Positions 15,060 to 23,114 of a DNA stretch of 29,034 nt are shown piece by piece. Both the position numbers and the translations under genes were made by a program. The stretch comes from Avoscillospira sp045652125 (lineage in GTDB: Bacteria; Bacillota; Clostridia; Oscillospirales; Oscillospiraceae), in assembly GCA_045652125.1 (NCBI GenBank), contig JAZRTT010000026.1, positions 1 to 29,034 on the forward strand, in the 5' to 3' direction. The notes beneath the pieces were generated by a model. The model was given only the letters and a program-made list of their open reading frames with translations. It searched no databases and was not told the DNA's origin. How positions within the stretch are numbered: position 1 is the stretch's first letter; each line of letters opens with the position of its first letter.

Positions 15060-17156
15060 TTATTGGTTTTTACCAACAAGTCCTGTGATCATCCAGACGG
15101 GAAGCTGCCATAAAAGCTGATACAGCAGCAAATTAACCCCGTTGGCCGCTTCCCCTGCATCCAAATAGGTCAACAGGAACAGCAGACCCAAGCCCATCAA
15201 TCCGGACAGCAGGGATACCAAAACCGCCGAATGGACCGCACGCCGCAGCTGCCTGCCGCCGGAAACGGCAGCTGCAAAAGCGGGAAAACTGTTTCGATCC
15301 ATCAGAGCGCCCTGCAGGCCGGATGCCCCTGCTTCCGGTGCAGACAGTTTGGCCCGCTCCGCCACCAGCGGAAATTCCAGTTGATCCGCCGGGACTTTGT
15401 AGCGCTTTTTTACCAATCCCGGTGTGATCATAAAGTCACGAGTACCCAGAACGGGGGTCAGACCGGGGCTGTGCAAAATCTCCTGCAAGCCCGACTTTGT
15501 CCCGGCTGCCGGAGCATAGGACAAAGCAAACACGCCCACCAGTTCTTTATTGACGGAAATATACACCGCCGACTGAATCCGGGTACCCTCCGGCACCTGG
15601 ACCCCCATGAGGCGCATAAATGCGATAGATCCCAGCAGCACCACATCACCCCGAATTTCTGCACCCAGACCGCCCCCTTCATACTGCCGGAAGCTGTCCA
15701 CGGTATAGCGTCGGGCGTTTTCATCCTTCATCACCTGCTCAAACAGGGGAAGCAATCCGCTGCCTGCCGCCTGAACGACCGCTGCTGCATAACCGACCAC
15801 CTGCCGCACCGGCAGATCGGAATACATTTTCATGCCATTCATGGAAATATTCCCGGCAGGGAACAGGTCGTTGTCTTCAATGACGATTCCGCACTCGCCG
15901 CTGAGGATCTTTGCTCCCCGCCAACCGCAAATTGCGGCACCTGTCTTACCGAGCCGAGCCGCCAGCAGATAAAACGGACGGCAGCAGGAGAAAAACCCGC
16001 CTGTCGGCAATGCAGCCGTCAAAAGTCCTGTCCATGCCCACCAGAAACCGCCACCGCCGAAGTATGCCGCCAACACAGCCAAAACCAGCGATATGATCGT
16101 GGCAACCGGTGCATAGACCCGCATGGTTTTCTGGGCAGCATCGGGTGTCTCCAACATGGAGGTAAAGTCCTCCAGCGAGCCCTCCTGCCGGAAAATACAA
16201 TCCAGATCCCGCCATGATTTTTCTTCCTTCACCGCAGCCACAGGCGTTTCCATGGCCAGCACGGTTTTCAGCGTCCGCCATTTGGCCCTTTTTTCCAGAG
16301 ATACCGACCACAGCGCCAGCAGCAATGCCAGCGATGCCGTTGCACAAAAGGGAACCCGTCCGGCCGGGATGGCAACAAACGCATCCACCACTGTTACCAG
16401 CACAGTCAATACCAACATGGTCGTCAGATCAAACCGCCGTTTCAAAGCCTGATAAACGCCCCGGACAAACACATCTCCGCACAGCAGACACTGCCCCAAA
16501 AGCAAAAACAGCATCAAAACGGAAAGGGTGCGATTGCTGCCCGTCAGATCCAAGGCCCCAAGCGGATAGAAACTCAGAAACAGGCATATGGCCTGTGCTG
16601 CGAAAATCCCTCCGGATACCAGATAACGCAGCCGAAGTGTGCCGCCCTTGGCATAAGCGGTGCAGGCATCTTCCACCGAAGGATAAACCACTTCCGGCTC
16701 ATTTCTTCGCAATGCCCTGCGGCGGGCACGAAGTTCCTTTTTCCTTTGGTGTGCCAACCGCCGCAGACGTCTGGTCTCCCGTTTCCTGGTTCGTTCTTCC
16801 GCCCGGCGTCTCTTCCTGTCCTGTGTCGAGATTTTCGGCTCTTCCGGCATTTCCACCGGCTCCTGCCGTTCTGCAGGCGGTTCTTCCTCCGGTTCTTCCG
16901 GCATGATCGGTGCAAATCGAATGGTATCCCCGGTCAGGTCCACCTCTTTGGGCGGCAGTTTGATAACCTGCGGCTCCGCCGCCACACGAATAAAACCGAG
17001 CTCCTCTGCCGGAATCGGTTCCGGTGCTTGCTGTTCTTCTTCCGGTTCTTTTGTCCAACCGCCAAACTCCTTGAGAATATCCTCCAGGGTATATTCTTCC
17101 ACAGGAGCATCCGTATTCAGTTGCAGATCCAATTCCTGTGGATTCTTTTCCATCAT
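15060..17156 (-). CDS. Membrane protein resembling a catalytically dead P1B-type ATPase
   Basis: The 698-aa protein begins with an acidic, Pro/Glu-rich tail (about 1-110), then a highly basic helix (about 113-152, many Arg/Lys), then membrane segments (about 178-200, 208-226, 246-262, 268-286, 348-364, 371-388) and two more near the C-terminus (about 644-664, 674-693). From about 228 the order follows heavy-metal P-type ATPases: GDVFVRGVYQALKRR; a GAAICGWRGAKIL segment like the GILIKGGEALE preceding the phosphorylation site; GLGAEIRGDVVLLGS; and LMDRNSFPAFAAAVSGGRQL as in the hinge before the last helices. But DKTGTLT is replaced by EDNDLFP (427-433), the TGES actuator loop and GDGxND are not seen, and the actuator domain is short. 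It should not pump ions. The gene starts 12 bp after rlmB, so they form one operon. ATG 17156 or the next ATG (17153) may be used, after AGGAG. Confidence 0.75.
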   Translation of the reverse strand: MMEKNPQELDLQLNTDAPVEEYTLEDILKEFGGWTKEPEEEQQAPEPIPAEELGFIRVAAEPQVIKLPPKEVDLTGDTIRFAPIMPEEPEEEPPAERQEPVEMPEEPKISTQDRKRRRAEERTRKRETRRLRRLAHQRKKELRARRRALRRNEPEVVYPSVEDACTAYAKGGTLRLRYLVSGGIFAAQAICLFLSFYPLGALDLTGSNRTLSVLMLFLLLGQCLLCGDVFVRGVYQALKRRFDLTTMLVLTVLVTVVDAFVAIPAGRVPFCATASLALLLALWSVSLEKRAKWRTLKTVLAMETPVAAVKEEKSWRDLDCIFRQEGSLEDFTSMLETPDAAQKTMRVYAPVATIISLVLAVLAAYFGGGGFWWAWTGLLTAALPTGGFFSCCRPFYLLAARLGKTGAAICGWRGAKILSGECGIVIEDNDLFPAGNISMNGMKMYSDLPVRQVVGYAAAVVQAAGSGLLPLFEQVMKDENARRYTVDSFRQYEGGGLGAEIRGDVVLLGSIAFMRLMGVQVPEGTRIQSAVYISVNKELVGVFALSYAPAAGTKSGLQEILHSPGLTPVLGTRDFMITPGLVKKRYKVPADQLEFPLVAERAKLSAPEAGASGLQGALMDRNSFPAFAAAVSGGRQLRRAVHSAVLVSLLSGLMGLGLLFLLTYLDAGEAANGVNLLLYQLLWQLPVWMITGLVGKNQ

Positions 17157-17168
17157 GTTCTCCTATGA

Positions 17169-17975
17169 TCAGGTATTTCTCTGGCGCAAAGCCTCGTAAA
17201 GCAAAATTGATGCTGCAGCAGAAGCATTCAGGGAGGAAATATTGCCTTTCATCGGAATACTCACCAACACATCGCAGCTTTCTTCCACCAGACGGCTCAT
17301 GCCCTGCCCTTCGTTGCCGATGACAATGGCGGCAGCGCCTTTGAAGTCGGCATGATACAAATCGGTCTTGCTGCCGCCTGCAGCACCATAGACCCAAACG
17401 CCCTGCTTTTTAAGGTCACGGATCGCCGCAGCCATATTGCTGACCCGGGCCACCGGCATATACTCCACCGCACCGGCGGAAGTCTTTGCCACCACAGCCG
17501 TCAGCCCCACGCTGCGCCGCTTGGGAATAATGACACCGTGGGCACCGGCACACTCTGCCGTTCTGAGAATCGCGCCCAAATTATGGGGGTCGGTCAGCTC
17601 GTCGCACAAAACCAGCAGCGGTGCTTCGCCCCGGTCTGCGGCATTTTGTAAAATTTCCTCCACTGTGGCGTAATCATGGGCGGCAACCTGGGCCATAATA
17701 CCCTGATGAGCACCGGTGGGACTCATAAGATCCAGCTTTCTCCGGTCTGTGGCAACCACCACCGCACCGCTCTCCTTGGCCTGTGCCGCCAGCCGTGCCA
17801 GGGCTTTATCCGTATCGCCGGACGCCAAAAACACTTTATCGATAGCCCGTCCGCTTTTCAGCGCTTCTGTCACTGCATTGCGGCCCTCGATCATATCTTC
17901 TGCCAATTCCCGCCGTTCATCCCGCTGATCACGGAATTCTCCTTTTCCGGGGCGGTTATTTCTTTTTTCATTCAT
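17169..17975 (-). CDS. rlmB: SpoU/TrmH-family RNA 2'-O-methyltransferase (RlmB-like)
   Basis: It transfers methyl from SAM to a ribose 2'-OH; RlmB modifies G2251 in the 23S rRNA P loop, and RlmB-like members also act on tRNA. The 268-aa protein has an N-terminal substrate-binding domain (IEGRNAVTEALKSGR, about 29-43) and the SPOUT knot motifs: DPHNLGAILRTAE (129-141), VIGNEGQGM (218-226) and IPMKGNISSLNAS (240-252). The ATG at 17975 is chosen because GGAG lies 8 nt before it and a promoter lies just upstream; an earlier in-frame start (18059) would be upstream of that promoter. The pseudo-P-type ATPase gene follows 12 bp downstream. The first 25 residues are Arg/Asn-rich and probably disordered. 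Confidence 0.92.
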   Translation of the reverse strand: MNEKRNNRPGKGEFRDQRDERRELAEDMIEGRNAVTEALKSGRAIDKVFLASGDTDKALARLAAQAKESGAVVVATDRRKLDLMSPTGAHQGIMAQVAAHDYATVEEILQNAADRGEAPLLVLCDELTDPHNLGAILRTAECAGAHGVIIPKRRSVGLTAVVAKTSAGAVEYMPVARVSNMAAAIRDLKKQGVWVYGAAGGSKTDLYHADFKGAAAIVIGNEGQGMSRLVEESCDVLVSIPMKGNISSLNASAAASILLYEALRQRNT

Positions 17976-18016
17976 GTGTATTGCTCCATCCTTTATTCCA
18001 TAGGATATTAGAATAT

Positions 18017-18045
18017 AGTATAACAGGAAATCACTCCGGTTACAA
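18017..18045 (-). promoter_or_regulatory. Sigma-A promoter of the rlmB operon
   Basis: On the minus strand: TTGTAA (18045-18040), 17 bp, TATACT (18022-18017), preceded by TGT as in an extended -10. It is divergent from the ftsH promoter about 80 bp away. Confidence 0.75.
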
Positions 18046-18123
18046 GCGGAAACCTCCAAAAAGTCTCAGTTTTCCCCAGCGGCCTCATTCATAGAAATTT
18101 TACAGGAATTCCCTTCATTTTCC

Positions 18124-18152
18124 TTGTAACTGACTGAGTTTTGTGGTAAAAT
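18124..18152 (+). promoter_or_regulatory. Sigma-A promoter of ftsH
   Basis: TTGTAA (18124-18129), 17-bp spacer, TAAAAT (18147-18152). Transcription would start at about 18159, so the in-frame codons upstream of this are not translated. This supports the TTG start of ftsH at 18188. Confidence 0.75.
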
Positions 18153-18187
18153 CAGTCATTATTCGTCCAAGTAAGGAGGCATTTGCC

Positions 18188-20134
18188 TTGAATTTTGATC
18201 CTAAACAGAAAGATCCCCGGAACAAGTCCCCGCAAGAGGACCCGGAGGGCAGCAAGCGTACCAAGAGCATTCTCACCATGGTGGTGGTGGCTTTGGTCTT
18301 TACGGTGCTTGTTAATTTGGTCTATACGTCCATCCAAAAATCCTATATGAAAAAGATCACGCATTCGGAATTTGACCGGCTGCTTGTCACCGGTCAGATA
18401 GCAGAAGTGGAGTTTCAGGAGGATCGCATCCTCATTTTGACCAAAGAAGAGGCCGCCAAAGATGCCGGAGAGATCGTCTACTACACCGGCCTGATTCCCA
18501 ATCGGGACAATAATCTCCTGATCTCTCAGCTGCAGGCACAGAATGTCCTTTACGACGGCACCATCAAAGAGGAAATGAGCCCCCTGCTTTCCTTCCTTAC
18601 AACCTGGATTTTGCCCCTTGCCATGTTTTATCTCATCATCAGCCTGTTCATGCATTCCATGTCCAAGCGCATGGGCGGCGGCATGGGCGGTATCGGGCAG
18701 AGCAAGGCCAAGGTCTACATGGAAAAAGAGACCGGCGTAACTTTTTCCGATGTGGCCGGTCAGGATGAAGCCAAAGAATCTCTGGTGGAAATCATCGATT
18801 TCCTCCATAATCCTCAGAAATACACCGCCATCGGTGCCAAGCTCCCCAAGGGCGCTCTGCTGGTGGGTTCTCCCGGCACAGGCAAGACCCTTCTGGCAAA
18901 GGCCGTTGCCGGTGAAGCCAAGGTTCCTTTCTTCTCCATCTCCGGTTCTGATTTCGTGGAAATGTTCGTGGGTGTCGGTGCCAGCCGTGTCCGTGACCTG
19001 TTCCAGCAGGCTGCCAAGGTAGCCCCTGCCATCGTGTTCATTGACGAGATCGATGCCATCGGCCGTACCAGAGACTCCCGGTTTGGCGGCAACGATGAAC
19101 GGGAGCAGACCCTCAATCAGCTCCTTGCAGAGCTGGACGGTTTTGACAGCAGCAAGGGTGTTGTCATTCTGGCCGCTACCAACCGTCCGGAAATTCTGGA
19201 CAAGGCCCTCCTCCGCCCCGGTCGTTTTGATCGGAGGATCGAGGTAGACCGGCCCAATCTGCAAGGCCGTTATCAGACCCTTCGTGTTCACACCAAAAAT
19301 ATTAAACTGGCCGAGGATGTGGATCTGCAGAAGATCGCTCAGGCTACTGCCGGTGCCGTCGGTGCAGACCTTGCCAATCTGGTCAACGAGGCTGCGCTCC
19401 GGGCTGTCCGTCAGGGCCGCAAAACCGTCAATCAGGAGGACCTTTTGGTGTCCTTTGAGGTGGTCATCGCCGGCACAGAGAAAAAAGGCACCGTCCTGAC
19501 GGAAACGGAAAAACGCATGGTCGCCTATCACGAAGTGGGACACGCTTTGGTCTCCGCTCTTCAAAAGCACTCCATGCCCGTGACCAAGATCACCATCGTC
19601 CCCCATACCTCCGGTGCATTGGGCTATACCCTTCACCTGCCGGAGGAGGAAAAATTCCTATCCTCCAGGGAAGAACTCATTACGGAACTGCAGACCCTGC
19701 TGGCCGGCCGGGCAGCCGAACAGATCGTCTTTGGTTCCATGACCACCGGCGCTGCCAATGACATTGAGCGTGCCACAGAACTGGCCAGACGGATGATCAC
19801 CCAGTACGGCATGAGTGAAAAATTCGGACTCATGGCCCTGTCCACCGTGTCCAATCCCTATCTGGACGGCAGCACCATGATGAACTGTGCTGATGTCACC
19901 GCCGCACAAGCCGACGAAGAGGTCAAGACCTTGCTGGCCAGGTGCTACGAAAATGCCTGCAATGTCCTGCGGGAAAACCGGGGGCTCCTTGACGAGATCG
20001 CCCTGTTCCTTTTGCAGAAAGAGACCATCACCGGCGATGAATTCATGACCTACGTCAATGCCGATAAAAAGGCTTTGCCGGAAGCCGCCGAAGAAACTCC
20101 TTCCGATGAAGATACTGCAAAAGAAAGTGAGTGA
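18188..20134 (+). CDS. ftsH: ATP-dependent zinc metalloprotease FtsH
   Basis: A membrane-bound AAA+ protease that degrades damaged or unassembled membrane proteins and regulators. The start is TTG at 18188, with AAGGAGG (18173-18179) 8 nt before it; earlier in-frame codons overlap the promoter. The protein is 648 aa. Transmembrane segments lie at about 27-47 and 135-155 with an extracytoplasmic loop between. Then come Walker A GSPGTGKT (227-234), pore loop FVEMFVGVGA (256-265), Walker B VFIDEID (283-289), the second region of homology TNRPEILDKALLRPGRFDRR (331-350) and the zinc site HEVGH (448-452; HEAGH is usual). The third zinc ligand Asp lies in GAANDIERAT. The acidic C-terminal tail is typical. 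mscS follows almost without a gap. Confidence 0.97.
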   Translation: MNFDPKQKDPRNKSPQEDPEGSKRTKSILTMVVVALVFTVLVNLVYTSIQKSYMKKITHSEFDRLLVTGQIAEVEFQEDRILILTKEEAAKDAGEIVYYTGLIPNRDNNLLISQLQAQNVLYDGTIKEEMSPLLSFLTTWILPLAMFYLIISLFMHSMSKRMGGGMGGIGQSKAKVYMEKETGVTFSDVAGQDEAKESLVEIIDFLHNPQKYTAIGAKLPKGALLVGSPGTGKTLLAKAVAGEAKVPFFSISGSDFVEMFVGVGASRVRDLFQQAAKVAPAIVFIDEIDAIGRTRDSRFGGNDEREQTLNQLLAELDGFDSSKGVVILAATNRPEILDKALLRPGRFDRRIEVDRPNLQGRYQTLRVHTKNIKLAEDVDLQKIAQATAGAVGADLANLVNEAALRAVRQGRKTVNQEDLLVSFEVVIAGTEKKGTVLTETEKRMVAYHEVGHALVSALQKHSMPVTKITIVPHTSGALGYTLHLPEEEKFLSSREELITELQTLLAGRAAEQIVFGSMTTGAANDIERATELARRMITQYGMSEKFGLMALSTVSNPYLDGSTMMNCADVTAAQADEEVKTLLARCYENACNVLRENRGLLDEIALFLLQKETITGDEFMTYVNADKKALPEAAEETPSDEDTAKESE

Positions 20135-20139
20135 CTAAC

Positions 20140-20949
20140 ATGACAAGTATCAAAAGTATGGTAAGCCTCAATGCATGGACAGCATTTGCAGCCTTCCTTC
20201 CTACTCTTCTGAAGGCCGTCCTCCTTCTGGTGGTCTGCCTCATCGCATCCCGCCTCCTGCTGGCTTTATCCGGTAAGCTGCTGAACAAAAGCAAGCTGGA
20301 TAAGAGCCTCCACGCCATTATCCGCTCCACTTTGAAGGTCCTGCTGATCTTCCTGACCATTATGATCGTGGCACCGGCTCTTGGCATCAACACCGCTTCC
20401 CTGCTGGCAGTCCTCAGCATCGCCGGTGTGGCCATTTCCCTGTCCGTGCAGGGCATTCTGGGCAATTTCTTCAGCGGTGTGACTCTGCTCATGTCCAAGC
20501 CCTTTAAGGTCGGTGACTATGTCACCATCGGCGGTGAAACCGGTGTCATCGTGGAGACCGGCATTACCCACACCAAGCTGAATACCCTGGACAATCAGAT
20601 GATCCTGGTGCCCAACAGCTCTGTCACCTCCAACGTCATCACCAACGTTTCCGCCGAGCCCACCCGCCGTGTGGATTTCCTTTTCACCGCCTCCTCCGAA
20701 TGTGCCGAAGCCGACGTTCTGGCCGCCATTACTGAGGCCGCCGACATCGAGCAGGCTCTGAAGGACCAGCCGGCCTTTGCCAAGGTCAGCGGTTACAAGG
20801 ACGGCGCTGTGGAGTATACCCTTCGGGTCTGGGTGAAAAACGAGGACTACTGGGATGCCTACTTCGCCATTATGGAGCGAATCAAGCCTGCCTACGCCGC
20901 CCACGGCGTGACCATGGCCGTCCCCCGTGTCCATATCCTTACTAAGTAA
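20140..20949 (+). CDS. Small-conductance mechanosensitive channel, MscS family
   Basis: A membrane channel that opens on hypo-osmotic stretch to release solutes. The 269-aa product has three transmembrane helices (about 20-45, 63-81 and 86-118). The pore-lining TM3 carries the Ala/Gly pattern SIAGVAISLSVQGILGNFFSG. The beta domain starts with KPFKVGDYVTIGGETGVI (120-137) and contains VPNSSVTSNVITN, both typical of MscS. The length is close to E. coli MscS (286). The ATG at 20140 was chosen; a GTG at 20131 overlapping the ftsH stop is an alternative, and neither has a strong SD. It is almost certainly co-transcribed with ftsH and ends in a clear terminator. Confidence 0.93.
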   Translation: MTSIKSMVSLNAWTAFAAFLPTLLKAVLLLVVCLIASRLLLALSGKLLNKSKLDKSLHAIIRSTLKVLLIFLTIMIVAPALGINTASLLAVLSIAGVAISLSVQGILGNFFSGVTLLMSKPFKVGDYVTIGGETGVIVETGITHTKLNTLDNQMILVPNSSVTSNVITNVSAEPTRRVDFLFTASSECAEADVLAAITEAADIEQALKDQPAFAKVSGYKDGAVEYTLRVWVKNEDYWDAYFAIMERIKPAYAAHGVTMAVPRVHILTK

Positions 20950-20961
20950 TTTTTCCCTTTT

Positions 20962-20996
20962 CGGCACAGGAAGCACCGCTTTCTGTGCCGTTTTTT
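20962..20996 (+). terminator. Intrinsic terminator of the ftsH-mscS unit
   Basis: CGGCACAGGAAGC (20962-20974) pairs with GCTTTCTGTGCCG (20978-20990) with one G-T pair, followed by TTTTTT. A second tiny hairpin, CCCCT/AGGGG plus TTTT (21012-21028), follows. Confidence 0.9.
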
Positions 20997-21054
20997 GTGG
21001 TTTTTTTCCATCCCCTGCCAGGGGTTTTGTTCATTCCTCCAAATCGCATAAAAA

Positions 21055-21097
21055 AACGGCAAATTCCGTTGACTTCACCTTAATTAATTGATAAAAT
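21055..21097 (+). promoter_or_regulatory. Promoter of the CODH/ACS operon with overlapping inverted repeat
   Basis: TTGACT (21069-21074), 17-bp spacer, TAAAAT (21092-21097). The palindrome AACGG-N6-CCGTT (21055-21070) overlaps the -35 and is a possible operator. The start ATG of the longest open frame (21096) lies inside the -10 and so cannot be the real start. Confidence 0.75.
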
Positions 21098-21119
21098 GGA
21101 CTACAGTCGAATAGAATGC

Positions 21120-21142
21120 CCGAATGCCGCTTTGGCATCCGG
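21120..21142 (+). promoter_or_regulatory. Leader hairpin upstream of cooS
   Basis: CCGAATGCC (21120-21128) and GGCATCCGG (21134-21142) form a 9-bp stem with one mismatch and a 5-nt loop. GAATGCC also occurs as a direct repeat just before (21114-21120). With no T-run it is not a terminator. It may stabilise the mRNA or bind a regulator. Confidence 0.4.
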
Positions 21143-21185
21143 TCATTTGCTCCGAGAAAAACAATTTTACCAGGAGGACACTACA

Positions 21186-23087
21186 TTGAAGGATTGGGAT
21201 CGCTTAATCACAATTGAAGAAATGGAACAAGCGACTGCAAGACTGTTGGAAACCGGCGAAAAAGTCGGTGCTGACACCTGGCAGCAGCGAGTCAAGAATC
21301 AGACCCCCCACTGCGGCTTCGGTGAAGCAGGCACCTGCTGCCGGATCTGCTCCATGGGTCCCTGCCGTATCACTCCCAAGGCCCCCAGAGGCATTTGCGG
21401 CTGTGATGTCCACGGCATCGTCGCCCGTAACTACCTGCGGTTCACCGCCGGCGGTACCGCAACTCACTCCGACCACGGTCGCGAGATCATGCACACCCTC
21501 CATGAGACCCGTGAAGGCGGCAACTACACCGTCAAGGATCCCGAGAAGCTGATCCGCATCGCCAAGGAATGGGGCGTAGAGACCGAAGGCAAAGATATTT
21601 ACGCTCTGGCCCACGAAATGGCTGAGATTGGTCTGATGGAATACGGCAAGCCCTTCGGCTACCAGAAGTTCGCAGACCGTGTACATCCCCACACCAGAGA
21701 GTTGTGGGACAAGGCTGAGATCACCCCCCGCGCCATCGACCGGGAAGTGGTCCAGTCCCTGCATATGACCCATATGGGCTGCTCCTCCGAACCTGAGGCA
21801 CTGATTCGCCAGTCTCTGCGTTCCGGTCTGGCCGACGGCTGGGGCGGTTCCATGATGGGCACCGAGTTCTCCGACGTCATGTTCGGCACTCCCAAGGTCA
21901 TGGATACGGAAGCCAACCTGGGTGTTATGGACAAGGATCAGGTCAACATCATCGTCCACGGCCACGATCCCTCCCTGTCTGAGATGATCGTCCACTACGC
22001 CAACGATCCCGAAATGATCGCTCTGGCCAAGTCCGTTGGCGCCAAGGGCATCAACATCGCCGGTGTCTGCTGCACTGCCAACGAAGTTGCCATGCGTCAC
22101 GGCATCCCCATGGCAGGTAACTTCCTGTCTCAGGAAAATGTCATTCTGACCGGTGCCTGCGAAGCCATCGTTGTGGACGTGCAGTGCATCTTCCCTGCAC
22201 TGGGCCCCCTGTCCAAGTGCTTCCATACCAAGTTTATTACCACTTCCCCCATCGCACAGATCCCCGACTCCGAGTTCATCCGGTTCAGCCCCGAGACCGC
22301 CGGCGAAAGCGCCAAGGCCATCGTCAAGGCTGCCATTGAGAACTTCGTCAACCGTAAGCCTGAGCTGGTCCACATTCCCGACCAGAAAACCAAGGCCCGT
22401 GTCGGCTACTCTGTGGAGACCATCAAGAAAACTCTGGACGGCGTGTGCAACACCCACGTGGACGAAATGGGCACTCTGAAGCCCCTGGCCGACGTTGTCA
22501 AGGCCGGCGTTCTCCGCGGTGCTGTGGCCATGGTCGGCTGCAACAACCCCAAGATCCGTCCCGACTACGGTCACATTGAAATGATGAAGACCCTGCTGAA
22601 GAACGACATTATTCTGGTCGTTACCGGCTGTTCCGCTCAGGCTGCTGCCAAGGCCGGCCTTATGGATCCCGATGCCAAGGAATACTGCGGCGAAGGTCTG
22701 AAGCGTGTCTGCGAACTGGTGGGAATTCCCCCCGTTCTGCACATGGGCTCCTGCGTGGACATCTCCCGTATGATGATCCTGGTCTCCGATCTGGCCAAGG
22801 ATTGGGGCTGCAACATTTCCGAACTGCCTGCTGTGGGCTGTGCTCCCGAATGGATGTCCGAAAAGGCCGTTTCCATCGGCAACTATGTCGTGGGTACCGG
22901 CATCGACACCTTCCTGGGCGTTGATCCCTACTCCAAGGGCTCCACAGAAGTCACCCGCCTGCTGCAGGGCGAAGACGGCATCAAGCAGTGGGTCGAAGCC
23001 AACTTTACTGTCGAGACCGACATGGAAAAGCTGTGCCAGAAGATGATGGACGCCATCGAAGCCAAGCGTGCCCATCTGGGTATCTGA
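21186..23087 (+). CDS. cooS: Anaerobic (Ni,Fe) carbon monoxide dehydrogenase catalytic subunit
   Basis: It interconverts CO and CO2 at a Ni-Fe-S C-cluster and feeds CO to acetyl-CoA synthase. The start is TTG at 21186, set by AGGAGG (21172-21177) 8 nt upstream and by the promoter position; this gives 633 aa, the normal CooS size. The N-terminal cysteines for the D- and B-clusters are at 43, 51, 52, 55, 60, 71 and 73. Expected C-cluster ligands are all present by position: His260 (HGHDPSL), Cys295 or Cys296 (GVCCTANE), Cys334, Cys452 (VGCNNPK), Cys482 (TGCSAQAAAKAG) and Cys523 (MGSCVD). It is the first gene of cooS-cooC-acsB. High use of GCC and CTG codons suggests strong expression. Confidence 0.97.
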   Translation: MKDWDRLITIEEMEQATARLLETGEKVGADTWQQRVKNQTPHCGFGEAGTCCRICSMGPCRITPKAPRGICGCDVHGIVARNYLRFTAGGTATHSDHGREIMHTLHETREGGNYTVKDPEKLIRIAKEWGVETEGKDIYALAHEMAEIGLMEYGKPFGYQKFADRVHPHTRELWDKAEITPRAIDREVVQSLHMTHMGCSSEPEALIRQSLRSGLADGWGGSMMGTEFSDVMFGTPKVMDTEANLGVMDKDQVNIIVHGHDPSLSEMIVHYANDPEMIALAKSVGAKGINIAGVCCTANEVAMRHGIPMAGNFLSQENVILTGACEAIVVDVQCIFPALGPLSKCFHTKFITTSPIAQIPDSEFIRFSPETAGESAKAIVKAAIENFVNRKPELVHIPDQKTKARVGYSVETIKKTLDGVCNTHVDEMGTLKPLADVVKAGVLRGAVAMVGCNNPKIRPDYGHIEMMKTLLKNDIILVVTGCSAQAAAKAGLMDPDAKEYCGEGLKRVCELVGIPPVLHMGSCVDISRMMILVSDLAKDWGCNISELPAVGCAPEWMSEKAVSIGNYVVGTGIDTFLGVDPYSKGSTEVTRLLQGEDGIKQWVEANFTVETDMEKLCQKMMDAIEAKRAHLGI

Positions 23088-23114
23088 TAACATTAACATC
23101 TGAGGTCCTGTCTC

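Noticed and set aside
15231..16217. Plus-strand open frames opposite the pseudo-P-type ATPase gene
   Set aside because: Cys/Gln/His-rich translations with no SD. The minus-strand frame has clear membrane segments and lies in an operon with rlmB.
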